From the NCBI GenBank assembly GCA_902810705.1, contig CADDYU010000006.1, positions 1-58,690 of the forward strand: DNA of 58,690 nt. The letters are read 5' to 3'. Positions within the stretch are counted from its first letter, which is position 1. Every line of letters begins with the position of its first letter. The stretch is from Methylococcaceae bacterium (GTDB taxonomy: Bacteria; Pseudomonadota; Gammaproteobacteria; Methylococcales; Methylococcaceae). This document shows positions 20,068 through 30,923 of the stretch, piece by piece. The notes under the pieces are model-generated. The model ran no database searches and was not told the origin of the DNA. It saw only the letters and a program-made list of their open reading frames with translations. A program made the translations under genes and the position numbers.

Positions 20068-21636
20068 TTACGGGCGCGTCCTGTTGCTGTTGAGCATCGG
20101 CTTGGAGAACGACTGATGATGTCGCCAAGCTAGGCTTCCCAACAGCACGAAGGCTCCGACGATTACCGGCCCATCCCCCCAGAGGATGTAAGGCGTGCTG
20201 CCCTGCATCGGCGTGATCGAGCCGGCCAGAGAGGTCTTCCGAAACAGCGGCGCTCTGAGGGAAATGGCGCCCTTAGGATCGATGAAGGCGGTAACCCCGG
20301 TATTGGTGGCGCGGAGCATCCAGCGGCCGGTTTCGAGAGCGCGCATCCGCGCCATTTGCGCATGCTGATGGGGCGCGATGGAATTGCCGAACCAGGCGTC
20401 ATTGGTGACATTGACGAGATAGGCGGCCTGCGGCAGGCTGACCAAGGATTCGCTGCCGAAGATGTCCTCGTAGCAGATGGATGCCGCGAGTGGATGGCCG
20501 GCCGCGATCAAGGGCGGCTGGCGGCCGTTTCCCGAGGCAAAATCGCCGAGGGGGATTTGCAGGATGTCCAGAATCCAGCCCAGCAGCGGCCGCAGAGGAA
20601 GGAATTCGCCGAAGGGCACCAGATGCCGCTTGAAATAAAACCCCGGCGTTTGCCCCAATGCCGCCACGGCGTTGTAGTAATGTTCTTCGGCAGCGTTGTA
20701 GTAGGGCACGCCAATAAGCAGATCCGTGCCATGATCCCTGGCTTCCGCTTCCAGGCCGGCCAGAAAACTGTCCTTGACCTGTTGGTAAAACGCCGGTACC
20801 GCGGTCTCCGGCCAGACGATCAGCTTGGCGTCCCAGTGCTTGCGAGTCATGTCCATGTACGTCTGCAGCGTCGCGCGCTGGAATTCCGGCTGCCATTTGA
20901 CGTCCTGCGGGACATTGCCTTGAAGCAGCGCCACTTTGAAGGGCTCCCCGCCGGGCCGGGTCCACTCGATGTGGCCCAAGCTTTCCGAAAGGCCGACCAG
21001 TCCCAGTACCGCGATCAAGCCCCCCCACCGCCGGCGGCCGGACCAGCGCGGCGCCGCCAAGAGGAGCCCGGCGAGCACCGCCAGCGCCCAGCCAACGCCA
21101 TAGACGCCGAATACCGGGGCCAACCCCGACAAGGGCGTGTCGATCTGACTGTAGCCGATTTGAAGCCAGGGAAAGCCGCTCAAAAACCAGCCGCGGAACC
21201 ATTCCAGCAGTATCCAGGCGGCGGGAAACACAGCGATCGAATGAAAGGCGCGCTGTGTCACCTCGCCACTGCCTTCCTCTGCGAGAGCGCTGGGCCGAGG
21301 GGGCTGTCGGTTGACGCCGAGGCAACGGACCGCCAGCCAACCGGCCAAACCCGGATAGAGAGCCAGGAACAGGGCGAACAGCGCGGTTAATCCGGCGGCC
21401 TCCAAAATGCCGGCGCCGCCATAATCGTGCATGCTGACGTAGACCCAGGAGACACCCAGTCCGAATTGACCCAGGCCGAACAGATAGCCGCGACGGAAGG
21501 CTTGGCCGGGCGTGGCGTTCGACCAGGCGGCGAACAGCAGGGCCAAGGCGATGATCGCAAGAAAAGGGGCTTCGAAGGGGGCGAAGGCGAGCGGCAGCAA
21601 CAGGCCGCCCAATAGGGCTAAGGCCTCGTAAAGCAA
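20068..21636 (-). CDS. lnt: Apolipoprotein N-acyltransferase
   Basis: Lnt adds the third acyl chain to the N-terminal cysteine of outer-membrane lipoproteins. The 522-residue protein has an N-terminal set of about seven membrane helices and a nitrilase-fold periplasmic domain. Catalytic residues are visible as Glu near 277 (WPETAVPAF), a lysine in the following strand region, and Cys near 388 (ASICYEDIFG). It starts 12 bp after the corC stop and is last in the miaB-phoH-ybeY-corC-lnt operon, the same order as in E. coli. Confidence 0.97.
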   Translation of the reverse strand: MLYEALALLGGLLLPLAFAPFEAPFLAIIALALLFAAWSNATPGQAFRRGYLFGLGQFGLGVSWVYVSMHDYGGAGILEAAGLTALFALFLALYPGLAGWLAVRCLGVNRQPPRPSALAEEGSGEVTQRAFHSIAVFPAAWILLEWFRGWFLSGFPWLQIGYSQIDTPLSGLAPVFGVYGVGWALAVLAGLLLAAPRWSGRRRWGGLIAVLGLVGLSESLGHIEWTRPGGEPFKVALLQGNVPQDVKWQPEFQRATLQTYMDMTRKHWDAKLIVWPETAVPAFYQQVKDSFLAGLEAEARDHGTDLLIGVPYYNAAEEHYYNAVAALGQTPGFYFKRHLVPFGEFLPLRPLLGWILDILQIPLGDFASGNGRQPPLIAAGHPLAASICYEDIFGSESLVSLPQAAYLVNVTNDAWFGNSIAPHQHAQMARMRALETGRWMLRATNTGVTAFIDPKGAISLRAPLFRKTSLAGSITPMQGSTPYILWGDGPVIVGAFVLLGSLAWRHHQSFSKPMLNSNRTRP

Positions 21637-21648
21637 GGAATGACCCAG

Positions 21649-22515
21649 TTAATGGGCGCTGGCCAGCGCCGCCGGTTGGAGGCGATCGTCCGGCAATAGG
21701 ATCAGTTTCAAGAGATGCACACGGCGGTTGTCTGCCCGGAGCACGACGAAGCGAAACCGGCCGATTTCCACCTGCTCGCCGCGCTTCGGCACATGGCCCA
21801 GTTGATGCACGATCAAGCCGCCCACGGTATCGAATTCATCATCGTTGAGATCGGCGTAGAAATAATCGTTGAACTCATCGATGGGCGTCAGGGCCTTGAG
21901 GGTGTATTCCCGGTCGCTTTTGCGGAAGATGTATTCTTCCTCGCCGAAATCGTGCTCGTCCTCGATGTCGCCGACAATCTGTTCCAGCACGTCCTCGATG
22001 GTGACGAGGCCGGCCGCCGCGCCATATTCATCTACCACGATGGCCATGTGACTGCGGGTAACGCGAAATTCCGTGAGCAGCATGTTGAGCCGCTTGCTTT
22101 CCGGCACGTACAACGCCGGCCGCATGATTTCCCGCACCCGCCGAGAGCGGTCCTGGAGACCATGGGTGAGCAGGTCCTTGACCAGGAGAATGCCGACCAC
22201 CTCCGTGCGGTCCTCGGCGATGACGGGGTAGCGCGAATGGGCCGATTCGGCCACTAAAGGAAACACTGCTTCGAGCTCTGCATCCTGGGGCACCACCACC
22301 ATTTGGGAGCGGGGCGTCATGATGTCCCTAGCTCTGAGTTCGGAGACTTGCAGCACACCTTCGATCATGGACAGGGCTTCCGGCTCCAGGAGATTCCGTT
22401 TTTGAGCGGCTCGGAGGAGTTCCAGCAAGTCCTTGCGGTCTTCGGGTTCTCCGGCGAAGAAATGGCCCAACCGTTCGAGCCAACTTCTATGCTCGCCCGC
22501 TTGCTCCTCGTTCAT
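21649..22515 (-). CDS. corC: CorC/YbeX-type CBS-domain protein
   Basis: This is a soluble HlyC/CorC protein lacking the membrane DUF21 domain. The ATG at 22515 (MNEEQAGEHRSW) overlaps the ybeY stop as ATGA and gives 288 residues. Two CBS domains (about 60-180; VSELRARDIMTPRSQMVVV and RREIMRPALYVPESK-like segments) precede the transporter-associated CorC_HlyC domain (about 195-285). In E. coli YbeX is linked to magnesium/cobalt efflux and ribosome metabolism. Its place between ybeY and lnt is conserved. Confidence 0.93.
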   Translation of the reverse strand: MNEEQAGEHRSWLERLGHFFAGEPEDRKDLLELLRAAQKRNLLEPEALSMIEGVLQVSELRARDIMTPRSQMVVVPQDAELEAVFPLVAESAHSRYPVIAEDRTEVVGILLVKDLLTHGLQDRSRRVREIMRPALYVPESKRLNMLLTEFRVTRSHMAIVVDEYGAAAGLVTIEDVLEQIVGDIEDEHDFGEEEYIFRKSDREYTLKALTPIDEFNDYFYADLNDDEFDTVGGLIVHQLGHVPKRGEQVEIGRFRFVVLRADNRRVHLLKLILLPDDRLQPAALASAH

Positions 22516-22985
22516 GATGGTATAGCCTCTTTTTCGTGACAATTGGATTCATAAGGGTTGGAAAATCCCAGACGGGTGAGAATGGCGATTTCTTCCGCCT
22601 CCATGGCCTCGGCCTCGCTGTCCTCTTCGTGCGCGTAGCCTTGCAGGTGTAGTACGCCATGGACCACCATGTGGGCCCAATGCGCGTCGGGATTTTTGTT
22701 CTGTTCCCGCGCCTCGCGCTCGACGACGCCGGCGCAGATCACGAGATCGCCCAGGAAGGCGTTGGGTACGCCTTCCGGCACCTCTAAGGAAAAACTCAAG
22801 ACATTGGTAGGGCCTGATTTATGGCGGTAAGCGCGGTTCAGTTCGGCGCTCTCCGGTTCGTCCACGATTCGGACGAGAAGCTCGGCATCGGGGCTTCGCA
22901 GCGCCCCCGCTGCCCATTGCCTGAACTGCTCGTCTTCGGGCACGTGATCCGCCGTGCTGGCGTTCTGAATCTCAACGTGAGCCAT
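22512..22985 (-). CDS. ybeY: Endoribonuclease YbeY (rRNA maturation factor)
   Basis: YbeY is a zinc-dependent single-strand endoribonuclease acting in 16S rRNA maturation and ribosome quality control. The 157-residue protein carries the metal motif HGVLHLQGYAH, with the three spaced histidines of the UPF0054 family. It also has the conserved NRAYRHKSGPTNVLSF. Its start overlaps phoH by 14 bp and its stop overlaps corC by 4 bp, so the operon is tightly coupled. Confidence 0.96.
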   Translation of the reverse strand: MAHVEIQNASTADHVPEDEQFRQWAAGALRSPDAELLVRIVDEPESAELNRAYRHKSGPTNVLSFSLEVPEGVPNAFLGDLVICAGVVEREAREQNKNPDAHWAHMVVHGVLHLQGYAHEEDSEAEAMEAEEIAILTRLGFSNPYESNCHEKEAIPS

Positions 22986-23964
22986 CTTCTAGAGCTCGTG
23001 CCTTTTCGAAAGCCTCGTAGGCAGCGACGATGCGCTGCACTAGCGGATGGCGCACCACATCATGGGAGCTGAAGAAGGTGAAGCTGATGCCGTTCACATC
23101 CCTCAGCACTTCGAGCACGTGGCGGAGGCCCGATTCTTTGTTGCGGGGTAGGTCGATCTGGGTGATGTCGCCGGTGACCACCGCCTTCGAGCCGAAGCCC
23201 ACGCGGGTGAGAAACATCTTGATCTGCTCCACCGTGGTGTTCTGGGCTTCGTCCAGAATGATGAAGGAGTCATTGAGCGTGCGGCCGCGCATGAAGGCGA
23301 GAGGGGCAATTTCAATGACGTTGCGCTCGATGAGCTTGGCGACTCGCTCGAAGCCCAGCATTTCATACAAGGCGTCGTACAGCGGACGAAGGTACGGATC
23401 GACCTTCTGGGCCATGTCGCCCGGCAGAAAACCGAGTTTCTCCCCGGCCTCGACGGCGGGGCGCGCCAGGATCAATCGCCGGACTTCTTCCCGCTCAAGG
23501 GCCGCAACCGCCGAGGCCACGGCTAGATAAGTCTTGCCGGTGCCGGCCGGACCCACGCCGAAGCTGATGTCGTGTTCCTGGATGTTTCTGAGATAGCGCT
23601 GCTGATTCGCGCCCTTGGGCTTGATGACCCCGCGCTTGGTGCGAATGGTCACGGCGCCACTTTCCTCAGCGCCGTTTTCCAGCATGGCTTCGATGTTGGA
23701 ATCTTGCAGGGACAAATGCACCCGCTCGGGGGTGATGACTTCGTCTCGGCTGGCTTCGAACAGACTCTGGATGACTTTGGTGGCGGCCTGAGCCGGTTTG
23801 TCCGAGCCCATAATTTCGAAGTGATTGCCGCGATTGGCGATTTCCACACCGAGGCGCCGTTCGATCTGGCGCAAATGTTCGTCAAATTGTCCGCAAAGGC
23901 TCGCCAGCCGTTCGTTATCGGCGGGCTCCAGATTGAGTTGCAAGGTGGTCAGTGGACTAAGCAA
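22972..23964 (-). CDS. ybeZ: PhoH-like ATPase (YbeZ/PhoL)
   Basis: The 330-residue protein has the PhoH P-loop [13 protein letters not shown] (about residues 138-150) and Walker [12 protein letters not shown]. An N-terminal RNA-binding-like region precedes them. YbeZ is a predicted RNA helicase-like ATPase that interacts with YbeY. It overlaps the miaB stop by 8 bp and ybeY by 14 bp. The family is well defined, but its exact biochemical role is only partly known. Confidence 0.94.
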   Translation of the reverse strand: MLSPLTTLQLNLEPADNERLASLCGQFDEHLRQIERRLGVEIANRGNHFEIMGSDKPAQAATKVIQSLFEASRDEVITPERVHLSLQDSNIEAMLENGAEESGAVTIRTKRGVIKPKGANQQRYLRNIQEHDISFGVGPAGTGKTYLAVASAVAALEREEVRRLILARPAVEAGEKLGFLPGDMAQKVDPYLRPLYDALYEMLGFERVAKLIERNVIEIAPLAFMRGRTLNDSFIILDEAQNTTVEQIKMFLTRVGFGSKAVVTGDITQIDLPRNKESGLRHVLEVLRDVNGISFTFFSSHDVVRHPLVQRIVAAYEAFEKARALEDGSR

Positions 23965-25339
23965 GTTGGGCAGTCAGGTTTTGACTTGTTGGAATGGATA
24001 AGTCGGGATCGGCAGCATTGATCCATCGTCCCCGCAGGGAGTTGGGCAAGGCCTCGGTAATCAGCACATCAACGAACTGACCGATCAATGTTGGAGGTCC
24101 TGCGAAATTCACCACCCGATTGTTTTCGGTACGTCCGGAAAGCTGAGCGTAATCCTTTTTCGAGACGCCTTCCACCAATACCCGCTGTACGGTATGCCGC
24201 ATGCTGCGGGAAATGTCCGCGGCCATGGCATTGATTCGCATCTGCAAGCGCGCGAGGCGCTCCTTTTTTGCCGCCACAGGTACATTGTCCTCCATCTCGG
24301 CGGCGGGTGTGCCGGGGCGGGGGCTATAAAGAAAGCTGTAGGAATGATCGAAGCCCAGGGTTTCAATAAGATCCATGGTGGCTTCGAAATCCTCGTCCGT
24401 CTCTCCCGGGAAACCCACGATGAAATCCGACGAGAGGCTGAGACCGGGCCGCGCCTCTCTGACCCGTTCGATCTTGGCGATGTAGTCTTCGCGAGTATGA
24501 CCGCGCTTCATCAAGCCTAGAATTCGGTTGCTGCCGCTTTGCACGGGCAGGTGCAGATGGCTGACCAGCTGTGGAATCTCGGCGTAGGCCTCGATGAGGC
24601 TGTCGGTGAATTCCACCGGATGAGAGGTCGTGAAGCGGATGCGCTCAATGCCATCGATGGCCGCCACATAGTTGAGCAGCAGAGCAAAATCGGCGATATC
24701 CCCATCCGCCATCTCGCCTCGGTAGGCATTGACGTTTTGGCCCAGCAGAACCACCTCGCGGACACCCTGGTCTGCAAGGGCTACGATTTCCGCCACCACG
24801 TCGTCCAGCGGCCGGCTGATTTCCTCGCCGCGGGTGTAAGGCACCACGCAGAAGGTGCAGTACTTGCTGCATCCCTCCATGATTGACACGAAAGCCTTGG
24901 GACCCTCGGCTCGAGGTTCAGGCAAGGCATCGAATTTCTCGATTTCCGGAAAGGACACGTCGATGGCGGGTCTGTGCTCCGTGCGCACCTGTTCCAGGAG
25001 CTGCGGCAGGCGATGCAGGGTTTGCGGGCCGAACACCAGATCGACGTAGGGCGCCCGCTTCTGCAGGGCCTCGCCTTCCTGGCTTGCCACACAGCCGCCC
25101 ACGCCGATCACCACGCCTGGCCGCCGCTGCTTGAGCGGACGCCAGCGGCCCAGTTCGGAGAAAACCTTCTCCTGAGCCTTCTCCCGCACCGAGCAGGTAT
25201 TAAGCAGGAGTACATCGGCTTGCTCGGGATCAGCAGTCGGCTCGAAGCCATGCGAAGCATGGAGCACATCCCGCATTTTGGCGGAATCGTACTCGTTCAT
25301 CTGGCAACCCAGAGTCTCGATGTAGAGTTTTGGCGGCAT
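23957..25339 (-). CDS. miaB: tRNA-2-methylthio-N6-dimethylallyladenosine synthase
   Basis: MiaB is a radical SAM methylthiotransferase acting on i6A37 of tRNAs. The 460-residue protein carries the three N-terminal cluster cysteines ([27 protein letters not shown]) and the radical SAM motif [13 protein letters not shown] domain follows at the C-terminus (about 380-445). It is first in the operon with phoH, ybeY, corC and lnt. An AT-rich stretch at about 25360-25440 upstream may hold its promoter. Confidence 0.97.
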   Translation of the reverse strand: MPPKLYIETLGCQMNEYDSAKMRDVLHASHGFEPTADPEQADVLLLNTCSVREKAQEKVFSELGRWRPLKQRRPGVVIGVGGCVASQEGEALQKRAPYVDLVFGPQTLHRLPQLLEQVRTEHRPAIDVSFPEIEKFDALPEPRAEGPKAFVSIMEGCSKYCTFCVVPYTRGEEISRPLDDVVAEIVALADQGVREVVLLGQNVNAYRGEMADGDIADFALLLNYVAAIDGIERIRFTTSHPVEFTDSLIEAYAEIPQLVSHLHLPVQSGSNRILGLMKRGHTREDYIAKIERVREARPGLSLSSDFIVGFPGETDEDFEATMDLIETLGFDHSYSFLYSPRPGTPAAEMEDNVPVAAKKERLARLQMRINAMAADISRSMRHTVQRVLVEGVSKKDYAQLSGRTENNRVVNFAGPPTLIGQFVDVLITEALPNSLRGRWINAADPDLSIPTSQNLTAQLA

Positions 25340-25477
25340 TACCGACGGATAATTAGCAAAGAACGGATAGCTTGTATTTTACCAAATTTCGCCGGATCTC
25401 CTCTCATCCGCATTTATTGCTACAACTCAAGAAAATCGTATGAAAGGCTTGAAAGGGCAAACAAAGAGAATGGCTCA

Positions 25478-26017
25478 TCAAGCCGGCGTGCCGCCGGCGG
25501 TTTGAAAGGGATGGATGAATGTCGAACCGACCTGCACGAGCCGCGCCTCCGGATGTCTCGTCGCCATGAGATTACGGATGGCTTCCTCTTGGTCCCGGCG
25601 AATGTCAATAAGAATCAAATATTTGCCAGAGTCGATCTCGGCATGAAACTGAGCGATGGTCTGGTTCTCACTAGCGAGGCCCATTAATCCTCCGAGCCAG
25701 GCGCCGAACAAGGTAATGAGACCGAAGGTAGCGACGTAAACGAAACCGCCTGCCCCGGCGCCGAAGATTTCGGCCCGCACGGCGCAGCCCGTAGCCAGCA
25801 ACGCCAAACAGAACCCTAGCAAAGCTCCCCGTTCGCCGTAACGGATGATGTCGTGTTTATGGAAGAGGTTCGCCCCTTGAATATGGCGCCGATCCAGTCC
25901 AGCTTCATCCTTGCTCAGGACGTGGAAGTGCCAGTCGGTGATTCCGGCCGCATGAATGTCGTTGGAAATTTGCTCGGTGCTGTCGAGATTACTCGTGAGG
26001 TAATACATGCGTTTCAT
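25478..26017 (-). CDS. Glycine-rich membrane protein with stress-protein-like N-terminus
   Basis: The ATG at 26017 (MKRMYYLTSNLDSTEQIS) follows a clear GGAGG and gives 179 residues; 15 upstream codons are unlikely to be used. The N-terminal part (about 1-60) resembles the ligand-binding-like fold of general stress 17M/DUF1269 proteins. Two hydrophobic, glycine- and alanine-rich segments follow (about 68-90 and 95-118, with GLITLFGAWLGGLMGLA). A soluble alpha/beta tail completes it. I do not recognise a named family. It could be a membrane stress or envelope protein and stands alone downstream of non-coding DNA. Confidence 0.7.
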   Translation of the reverse strand: MKRMYYLTSNLDSTEQISNDIHAAGITDWHFHVLSKDEAGLDRRHIQGANLFHKHDIIRYGERGALLGFCLALLATGCAVRAEIFGAGAGGFVYVATFGLITLFGAWLGGLMGLASENQTIAQFHAEIDSGKYLILIDIRRDQEEAIRNLMATRHPEARLVQVGSTFIHPFQTAGGTPA

Positions 26018-26491
26018 GCTCAGCCTCCGCAAGGGATTATTGTTAAGCTCTGAGAAATACATGATTTACAGAGTTGTTCCTTAATAGCGCAGGTCGAGGC
26101 TGGCGTCAAGCGCCTCCTGGAAGCCTTCGGCCCTTGAGAGGAGAAGACCGTCCGGATTCACTCAATCTTTAACGTTAGCGGGTGCGATTAAGGCGACAGT
26201 TTTGAAATGAGGCCGATTCACTTCGGGTCTCTCGGAAAATGAGGACGCAGACGGCCCGTTCGATCAGGGCGGCAAGTCGGGTAGGGTATTCTATTGCACC
26301 GAATGAAGTCTTGCGGACGGCGCGCCTCAGACGGCAAATCGAACGAGAGCGAAGCGAGGCGGCTGACATTATCTTGCGTTCATTACGGGATTTATGTAAA
26401 TCCCGCCTACGATTCTGAAAAGGCTAGAAAAGGTAACCCTATCGTTGTGTCCGGAAACGTTGCATAGCCCTATTGTGAGTTCACCTAAAGA
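26018..26491. other. 474-bp gap between the membrane-protein gene and gcvP
   Basis: I see no convincing gene here; the one open frame on the minus strand has no family features. The segment near 26018-26080 should hold the promoter of the minus-strand gene ending at 25478. Near the gcvP end lies a perfect palindrome at 26386-26405, listed separately. The rest is probably eroded or REP-like intergenic DNA. Confidence 0.6.
26386..26405. repeat. 20-bp perfect palindrome (REP-like) downstream of gcvP
   Basis: CGGGATTTA (26386-26394) and TAAATCCCG (26397-26405) are exact reverse complements separated by TG. The minus strand reads GGCGGGATTTACATAAATCC, similar in style to REP elements. It could instead act as a hairpin 3' to gcvP. 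Confidence 0.55.
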
Positions 26492-29386
26492 TTATTGATA
26501 ATCGGCGAGAGGCGGGCAGGTGCAGACTACATGCTTGTCGCCATAAACGTTATCAATACGCCCTACCGGCGGCCAGTATTTGTCGTCATGCTGATTGCCG
26601 TCGGGGAAAAAGGCTTGTTGCCTTGAGTAGGGCAGGGTCCATTCTTGCAGCAATAACCGATGGGTATGCGGCGCGTTGCGCAGTACGTTATTTTCAGGGT
26701 CGGCACGGCCCGTTTCAATGGCTTTGATTTCCTGCCGGATGGCGATTAACGCTTCACAAAAGCGATCGATTTCAGTTTTATTCTCGCTTTCCGTAGGCTC
26801 GATCATCAAGGTATCGGCAACCGGGAAAGACACGGTGGGGGCATGAAAGCCAAAGTCTATCAGGCGTTTGGCGATATCTTCCACGGTGATGTTGCAGGTC
26901 TTTTTGAATTCATGGCAATCGATAATGCATTCATGCGCGACCCAGCCGTTTTTGCCCGTGTACAAGATGGGGTAATAAGGCGCTAAGCGCCTGGCGATAT
27001 AATTGGCATTCAAAATCGCGGTGAGCGTCGCCTGTTTTAAACCGGCCGCGCCCATCATGGCGATATAAGCCCAGGAGATGGTGTAAAGGCTGGCGGAGCC
27101 CCAGGGCGCGGCGGATACCGTGCCAATCGTGCCATGCTCGCCTTTGGCCGGGTTGACGCCCTCAACCACGGGATGATCCGGCAGGAAAGGCGCCAGGTGC
27201 TCTTTAACGCCAATGGGACCCACGCCGGGGCCGCCGCCGCCATGGGGAATGCAGAAGGTTTTATGCAGGTTTAGATGAGCCACGTCGGCGCCGATCTTAC
27301 CGGGGCGGCTGATGCCCACCAGGGCGTTGAAGTTGGCACCGTCCAAATAAACCTGACCGCCATGCTGATGAATAATGTCGCAGATTTCCCGGAACGACTG
27401 CTCATAAACCCCATGCGTGGACGGATAAGTAATCATCAAGGCGGCCAGGGTGTCTTGATAATCCTTAACCTTGGTCCGCAAATCATCCAGACTGACATTG
27501 CCGTTTCCGTCGCAAGCCACTACCACGACCTTGAGGCCCGCCATGGTTGCGCTAGCGGGATTGGTGCCATGCGCGGAAGCGGGTATCAGACAGATATTGC
27601 GTTGCGCTTGACCTGATACTTCGTGATATTTGCGGATGACTAACAACCCCGTATATTCACCTTGGGAACCGGCGTTGGGTTGCAGGGAAAAGGCGTCAAA
27701 GCCGGTCAGATCGCATAACATATCTTCCAATTCTGAAAACATCTGCTGATACCCATGCGTTTGGTATAACGGCGCGAACGGATGCAATGCATTAAATTCA
27801 TGATAGGAAATGGTTTGCATTTCCGTGGCGGCATTCAGCTTCATGGTGCATGAGCCCAGCGGGATCATGGAGCGGTCCAGGGCGATATCGCGGCGGGCTA
27901 ACCGGCGCATATAACGCATCATTTCGGTTTCCGAATGGTAAAGCGAAAAGGCGGGATGCTGGAGAATCGCGTCGGTGCGCAGAAACTGTTCGGGAATGCA
28001 TTCGGTTATGCGGGCATCCAGCGCATTGATATCGGGAATATCGGCGGTGGCCGATGCAAAAACCTGCCATACCTCTCTGATATTGGCCCGCGTCGTGGTT
28101 TCGTCCAGAGATATGCCGATATGATCGGAATCGATAAGGCGCAGGTTGATATTGGCCTCGGCAGCTCGGGCAATGAACCGCTTCGCCCGATTCGGGGTAT
28201 GGATCATTATCGTATCGAAATAGTATTCGCCGATGACCTTATAGCCTAGCTGGCTGATTCCGGCCGCCAGGATTTGCGCATAGCGATGTACCCGTCCGGC
28301 GATCAAACGCAAGCCCTCCGCGCCGTGATAAATCGCATAAAACCCGGCGATGACCGCAAGCAGAACCTGGGAAGTGCAAATATTGCTGGTGGCTTTATCC
28401 CGACGGATATGTTGCTCCCGGGTTTGCAGCGCCATGCGCAGCGCAATTTGACCGTGACTGTCTTTGGATACCCCAATGATTCGGCCCGGAACCGACCGTT
28501 TATATTCATCCCGGGTTGCAAAGAACGCGGCATGAGGCCCGCCATAACCCATGGGCACGCCAAACCGCTGGGAATTGCCCACGACGATATCGACGCCGAA
28601 TTCCGCGGGCGGCTTGAGCAACACCAGGCTCAACAAGTCCGCGGCTACCGTCACCAGTGCGGATTTGGTGTGGGCAATTGCCGTAATCTGGCTGAGGTCC
28701 CTTATTCCCCCTCTCGAGCCTGGGTATTGTACTAACAGGGCAAAGAAATCATGCTGTTCCAAGCCGGTATAGGGATCAGCAATAATAATGTCATAACCCA
28801 GGGAACGGGCCCGGGTTTGAATCACCGCTATGGTTTGAGGATGGCAGTCCTGATCCACGAAAATACTGTTGGCGGCACTTTTCGACAAACGCCGCGACAT
28901 GGCCATTGCTTCCGCCGCGGCGGTGGCCTCATCGAGCAGTGAGGCATTGGCCAACTCCATGCCGGTTAAATCAACAATCATTTGCTGAAAGTTTAACAAG
29001 GCCTCCAATCGCCCTTGGCTGACTTCAGCCTGATAGGGCGTATAAGCCGTATACCAGCCAGGATTCTCCAGCACGTTGCGCCTGATCACCGCCGGCATGA
29101 TCGTGTCGTAATAACCCATGCCAATCATGGAGGTGAATACTTTATTGCGCTCGCGCATTCTTCGCAGATGGTTGATTACCGCACGTTCGCTAATGGTCTC
29201 GGTCAGTTTTAAAGGTTCTTGAATAAGGATGTCGGCTGGAATCGCGCGTTCTATGATGTCATCCAGTTCCTTTAATCCGAGCTCCGCCAGCATTTCTTGG
29301 GTTTGCTGTGGGCTGGGGCCAATGTGGCGGGAGATGAAATTCCCACGCATTTCCAGTTGATCGAGTCCTGGGCGAGAGGTCGGCAT
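26492..29386 (-). CDS. gcvP: Glycine dehydrogenase (decarboxylating), P-protein
   Basis: GcvP is the PLP enzyme of the glycine cleavage system; it decarboxylates glycine onto the lipoyl arm of GcvH. The 964-residue single-chain form has the N-terminal FISRHIGPS motif. The PLP-binding lysine is in [17 protein letters not shown] within the C-terminal half. It starts 5 bp after gcvT. Base composition is visibly more AT-rich than neighbouring genes, with many AT-ending codons. No gcvH lies next to it. Both points suggest separate acquisition or rearrangement. Confidence 0.97.
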   Translation of the reverse strand: MPTSRPGLDQLEMRGNFISRHIGPSPQQTQEMLAELGLKELDDIIERAIPADILIQEPLKLTETISERAVINHLRRMRERNKVFTSMIGMGYYDTIMPAVIRRNVLENPGWYTAYTPYQAEVSQGRLEALLNFQQMIVDLTGMELANASLLDEATAAAEAMAMSRRLSKSAANSIFVDQDCHPQTIAVIQTRARSLGYDIIIADPYTGLEQHDFFALLVQYPGSRGGIRDLSQITAIAHTKSALVTVAADLLSLVLLKPPAEFGVDIVVGNSQRFGVPMGYGGPHAAFFATRDEYKRSVPGRIIGVSKDSHGQIALRMALQTREQHIRRDKATSNICTSQVLLAVIAGFYAIYHGAEGLRLIAGRVHRYAQILAAGISQLGYKVIGEYYFDTIMIHTPNRAKRFIARAAEANINLRLIDSDHIGISLDETTTRANIREVWQVFASATADIPDINALDARITECIPEQFLRTDAILQHPAFSLYHSETEMMRYMRRLARRDIALDRSMIPLGSCTMKLNAATEMQTISYHEFNALHPFAPLYQTHGYQQMFSELEDMLCDLTGFDAFSLQPNAGSQGEYTGLLVIRKYHEVSGQAQRNICLIPASAHGTNPASATMAGLKVVVVACDGNGNVSLDDLRTKVKDYQDTLAALMITYPSTHGVYEQSFREICDIIHQHGGQVYLDGANFNALVGISRPGKIGADVAHLNLHKTFCIPHGGGGPGVGPIGVKEHLAPFLPDHPVVEGVNPAKGEHGTIGTVSAAPWGSASLYTISWAYIAMMGAAGLKQATLTAILNANYIARRLAPYYPILYTGKNGWVAHECIIDCHEFKKTCNITVEDIAKRLIDFGFHAPTVSFPVADTLMIEPTESENKTEIDRFCEALIAIRQEIKAIETGRADPENNVLRNAPHTHRLLLQEWTLPYSRQQAFFPDGNQHDDKYWPPVGRIDNVYGDKHVVCTCPPLADYQ

Positions 29387-29391
29387 GATGT

Positions 29392-30495
29392 TCAGCTCTT
29401 TTTTAAGCGATGGTAGCGATGCGGAATAAAGGGCAGTGGGGCGACGGTAACTGAAACCGGTTTATCCCTGACTCTGGCGTATAGCCTATTACCCAAACTG
29501 GCGGAATTTCGGTTAAGCAGCGCCAGGGCGATCGGCCTGCCCAAACTGGGGGAAAAACTGCCGCTGGTGACCTGCCCGATGACAATATCTTCGTCATTTA
29601 CAACAACACTGCCCTCGCGAACCGGGATTTTGCCATCGACCAGAAGTCCCGTGCGGATTCTGTCCGGGCCCTGTTGCAATTGATGCCGGATTTTGTCGGC
29701 TCCGGGGAATTTACAATGGCCTTTTTTGAATACCCATTGCAATCCCGCTTCGACCGGCGTGATCGATTCCGTGAGTTCGTGACCGTACAAGCACAATCCG
29801 GCTTCCAACCGTAAGGTATCCCTCGCCCCAAGACCAATGGGCTCAACCTCAGCTTCGGCGAGCAATAGCCTGGCAAGCTGTTCGGCGCAATGATTGGATA
29901 CCGAAATTTCAAAACCATCTTCGCCGGTATAGCCGCTGCGGCTGATACTGCATTGTATACCGCCGATTTCGGCTTCAAAGCTTTGCATGAAAAATAACTC
30001 CGAGGCTTGCGGAGAAAACTTCCGCATAACCACCGCGGCGGCGGGGCCTTGCAAAGCGAATAACGAATGGTCGGACAGCTCTTTGAGATGGCACCGGCTA
30101 GATAAATGGTTTTTTAAGTGCGCGAAATCCTTGCTCTTGCACGCCGCATTCACGATGATCATCAATCCTGACATGCCTCGGGTGACAATGATGTCGTCAA
30201 TAACGCCGCCATTATCATTAGTAAGTACGGTATATTTCTGCTGGCCGGGTTTAAGGCCGGTAATATCGCTGGGTGTCAATTGCTCGAGTTCACTGGCGGC
30301 ATCGTCGCCTTCGATCAGGTACTGCCCCATGTGCGAGATATCGAAGAAACCGGCCTGACTGCGGCAGTGCAGATGCTCGTGGATAATACCCTTGGTATAT
30401 TGCACCGGCATCTGGTAACCGGCGAAAGGAATCATCTTGGCGCCCAATTCGAGGTGAAGATTGAAAAGCGGTGTTCGCTTCAACATGGCAGCCAT
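29392..30495 (-). CDS. gcvT: Aminomethyltransferase (T-protein)
   Basis: GcvT transfers the methylene group from aminomethyl-lipoyl GcvH to tetrahydrofolate. The 367-residue protein has the family start ([22 protein letters not shown] at 5 onward), [19 protein letters not shown] and the C-terminal [13 protein letters not shown]. The start is either 30495 or the in-frame ATG nine bases downstream; neither has a strong ribosome-binding site. It is the first gene of a gcvT-gcvP pair lacking gcvH. Composition matches gcvP rather than the neighbours. Confidence 0.95.
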   Translation of the reverse strand: MAAMLKRTPLFNLHLELGAKMIPFAGYQMPVQYTKGIIHEHLHCRSQAGFFDISHMGQYLIEGDDAASELEQLTPSDITGLKPGQQKYTVLTNDNGGVIDDIIVTRGMSGLMIIVNAACKSKDFAHLKNHLSSRCHLKELSDHSLFALQGPAAAVVMRKFSPQASELFFMQSFEAEIGGIQCSISRSGYTGEDGFEISVSNHCAEQLARLLLAEAEVEPIGLGARDTLRLEAGLCLYGHELTESITPVEAGLQWVFKKGHCKFPGADKIRHQLQQGPDRIRTGLLVDGKIPVREGSVVVNDEDIVIGQVTSGSFSPSLGRPIALALLNRNSASLGNRLYARVRDKPVSVTVAPLPFIPHRYHRLKKS

Positions 30496-30527
30496 GGTCT
30501 AGATGCTTGAGCAAAGCTTGGTTTGTA

Positions 30528-30552
30528 GGTTAGGCAGGTTTCTCTGTCTAAC
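30528..30552. repeat. Imperfect inverted repeat upstream of gcvT
   Basis: On the plus strand, GTTAGGCAG and CTGTCTAAC flank a short loop with one mismatch, giving a 9-bp-arm hairpin about 35 bp upstream of the gcvT start. It may be a relic repeat or part of the gcvT leader. I looked for a glycine riboswitch here and could not recognise one. Confidence 0.35.
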
Positions 30553-30713
30553 ATTCCCACCCTCCCGGATTCGTCTGGCACTGAATACGTGCCCGGCCTA
30601 CAGGCTAGGTCCAGTCCTCCAACCGCAATCCATTAACCCTCGAAAACCCGACACGTGATAGGTAACTAGCGTTGCACTAAGAGGTAGGGCCTGGGCCACG
30701 ATCATCACACCGG

Positions 30714-30923
30714 CTATTCCGGATCCCGATGTTCAATCTGGGGCTGCCCGCCTCGTTTCACCGCCAAGGCGATTTCGAGCGCGGTTTCGAGCCGGATGAC
30801 CCGCTCGGTCAGGCCCTCGATTTTGGCTTGCTGCGCCTTGACGGTTTCCGCCAGGCGCTCCACCTTGTCGTTCATCTTGATGACGGTGGTCAGCGCGTCC
30901 CACATCTTCTCGGTCACGCCCAT
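30714..30923 (-). CDS. Small coiled-coil protein
   Basis: The 69-residue, mostly helical protein has heptad-like spacing (VERLAETVKAQQAKIEGLTE) and no membrane segment or signal. Its ATG overlaps the stop of the upstream ribbon-helix-helix-like gene by one base (TGATG), so the two are translationally coupled. I do not recognise the family. The pairing with a DNA-binding-type protein suggests a toxin-antitoxin-like or accessory module, but no toxin fold is evident. Confidence 0.6.
   Translation of the reverse strand: MGVTEKMWDALTTVIKMNDKVERLAETVKAQQAKIEGLTERVIRLETALEIALAVKRGGQPQIEHRDPE

Noticed and set aside
20356-21390. 344-codon plus-strand open frame opposite lnt
   Set aside because: Lnt is complete on the minus strand with its catalytic residues and operon context.
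30496-30713. Possible glycine riboswitch upstream of gcvT
   Set aside because: I looked for a paired conserved aptamer pattern on the minus strand and could not recognise one; only a weak inverted repeat is present.
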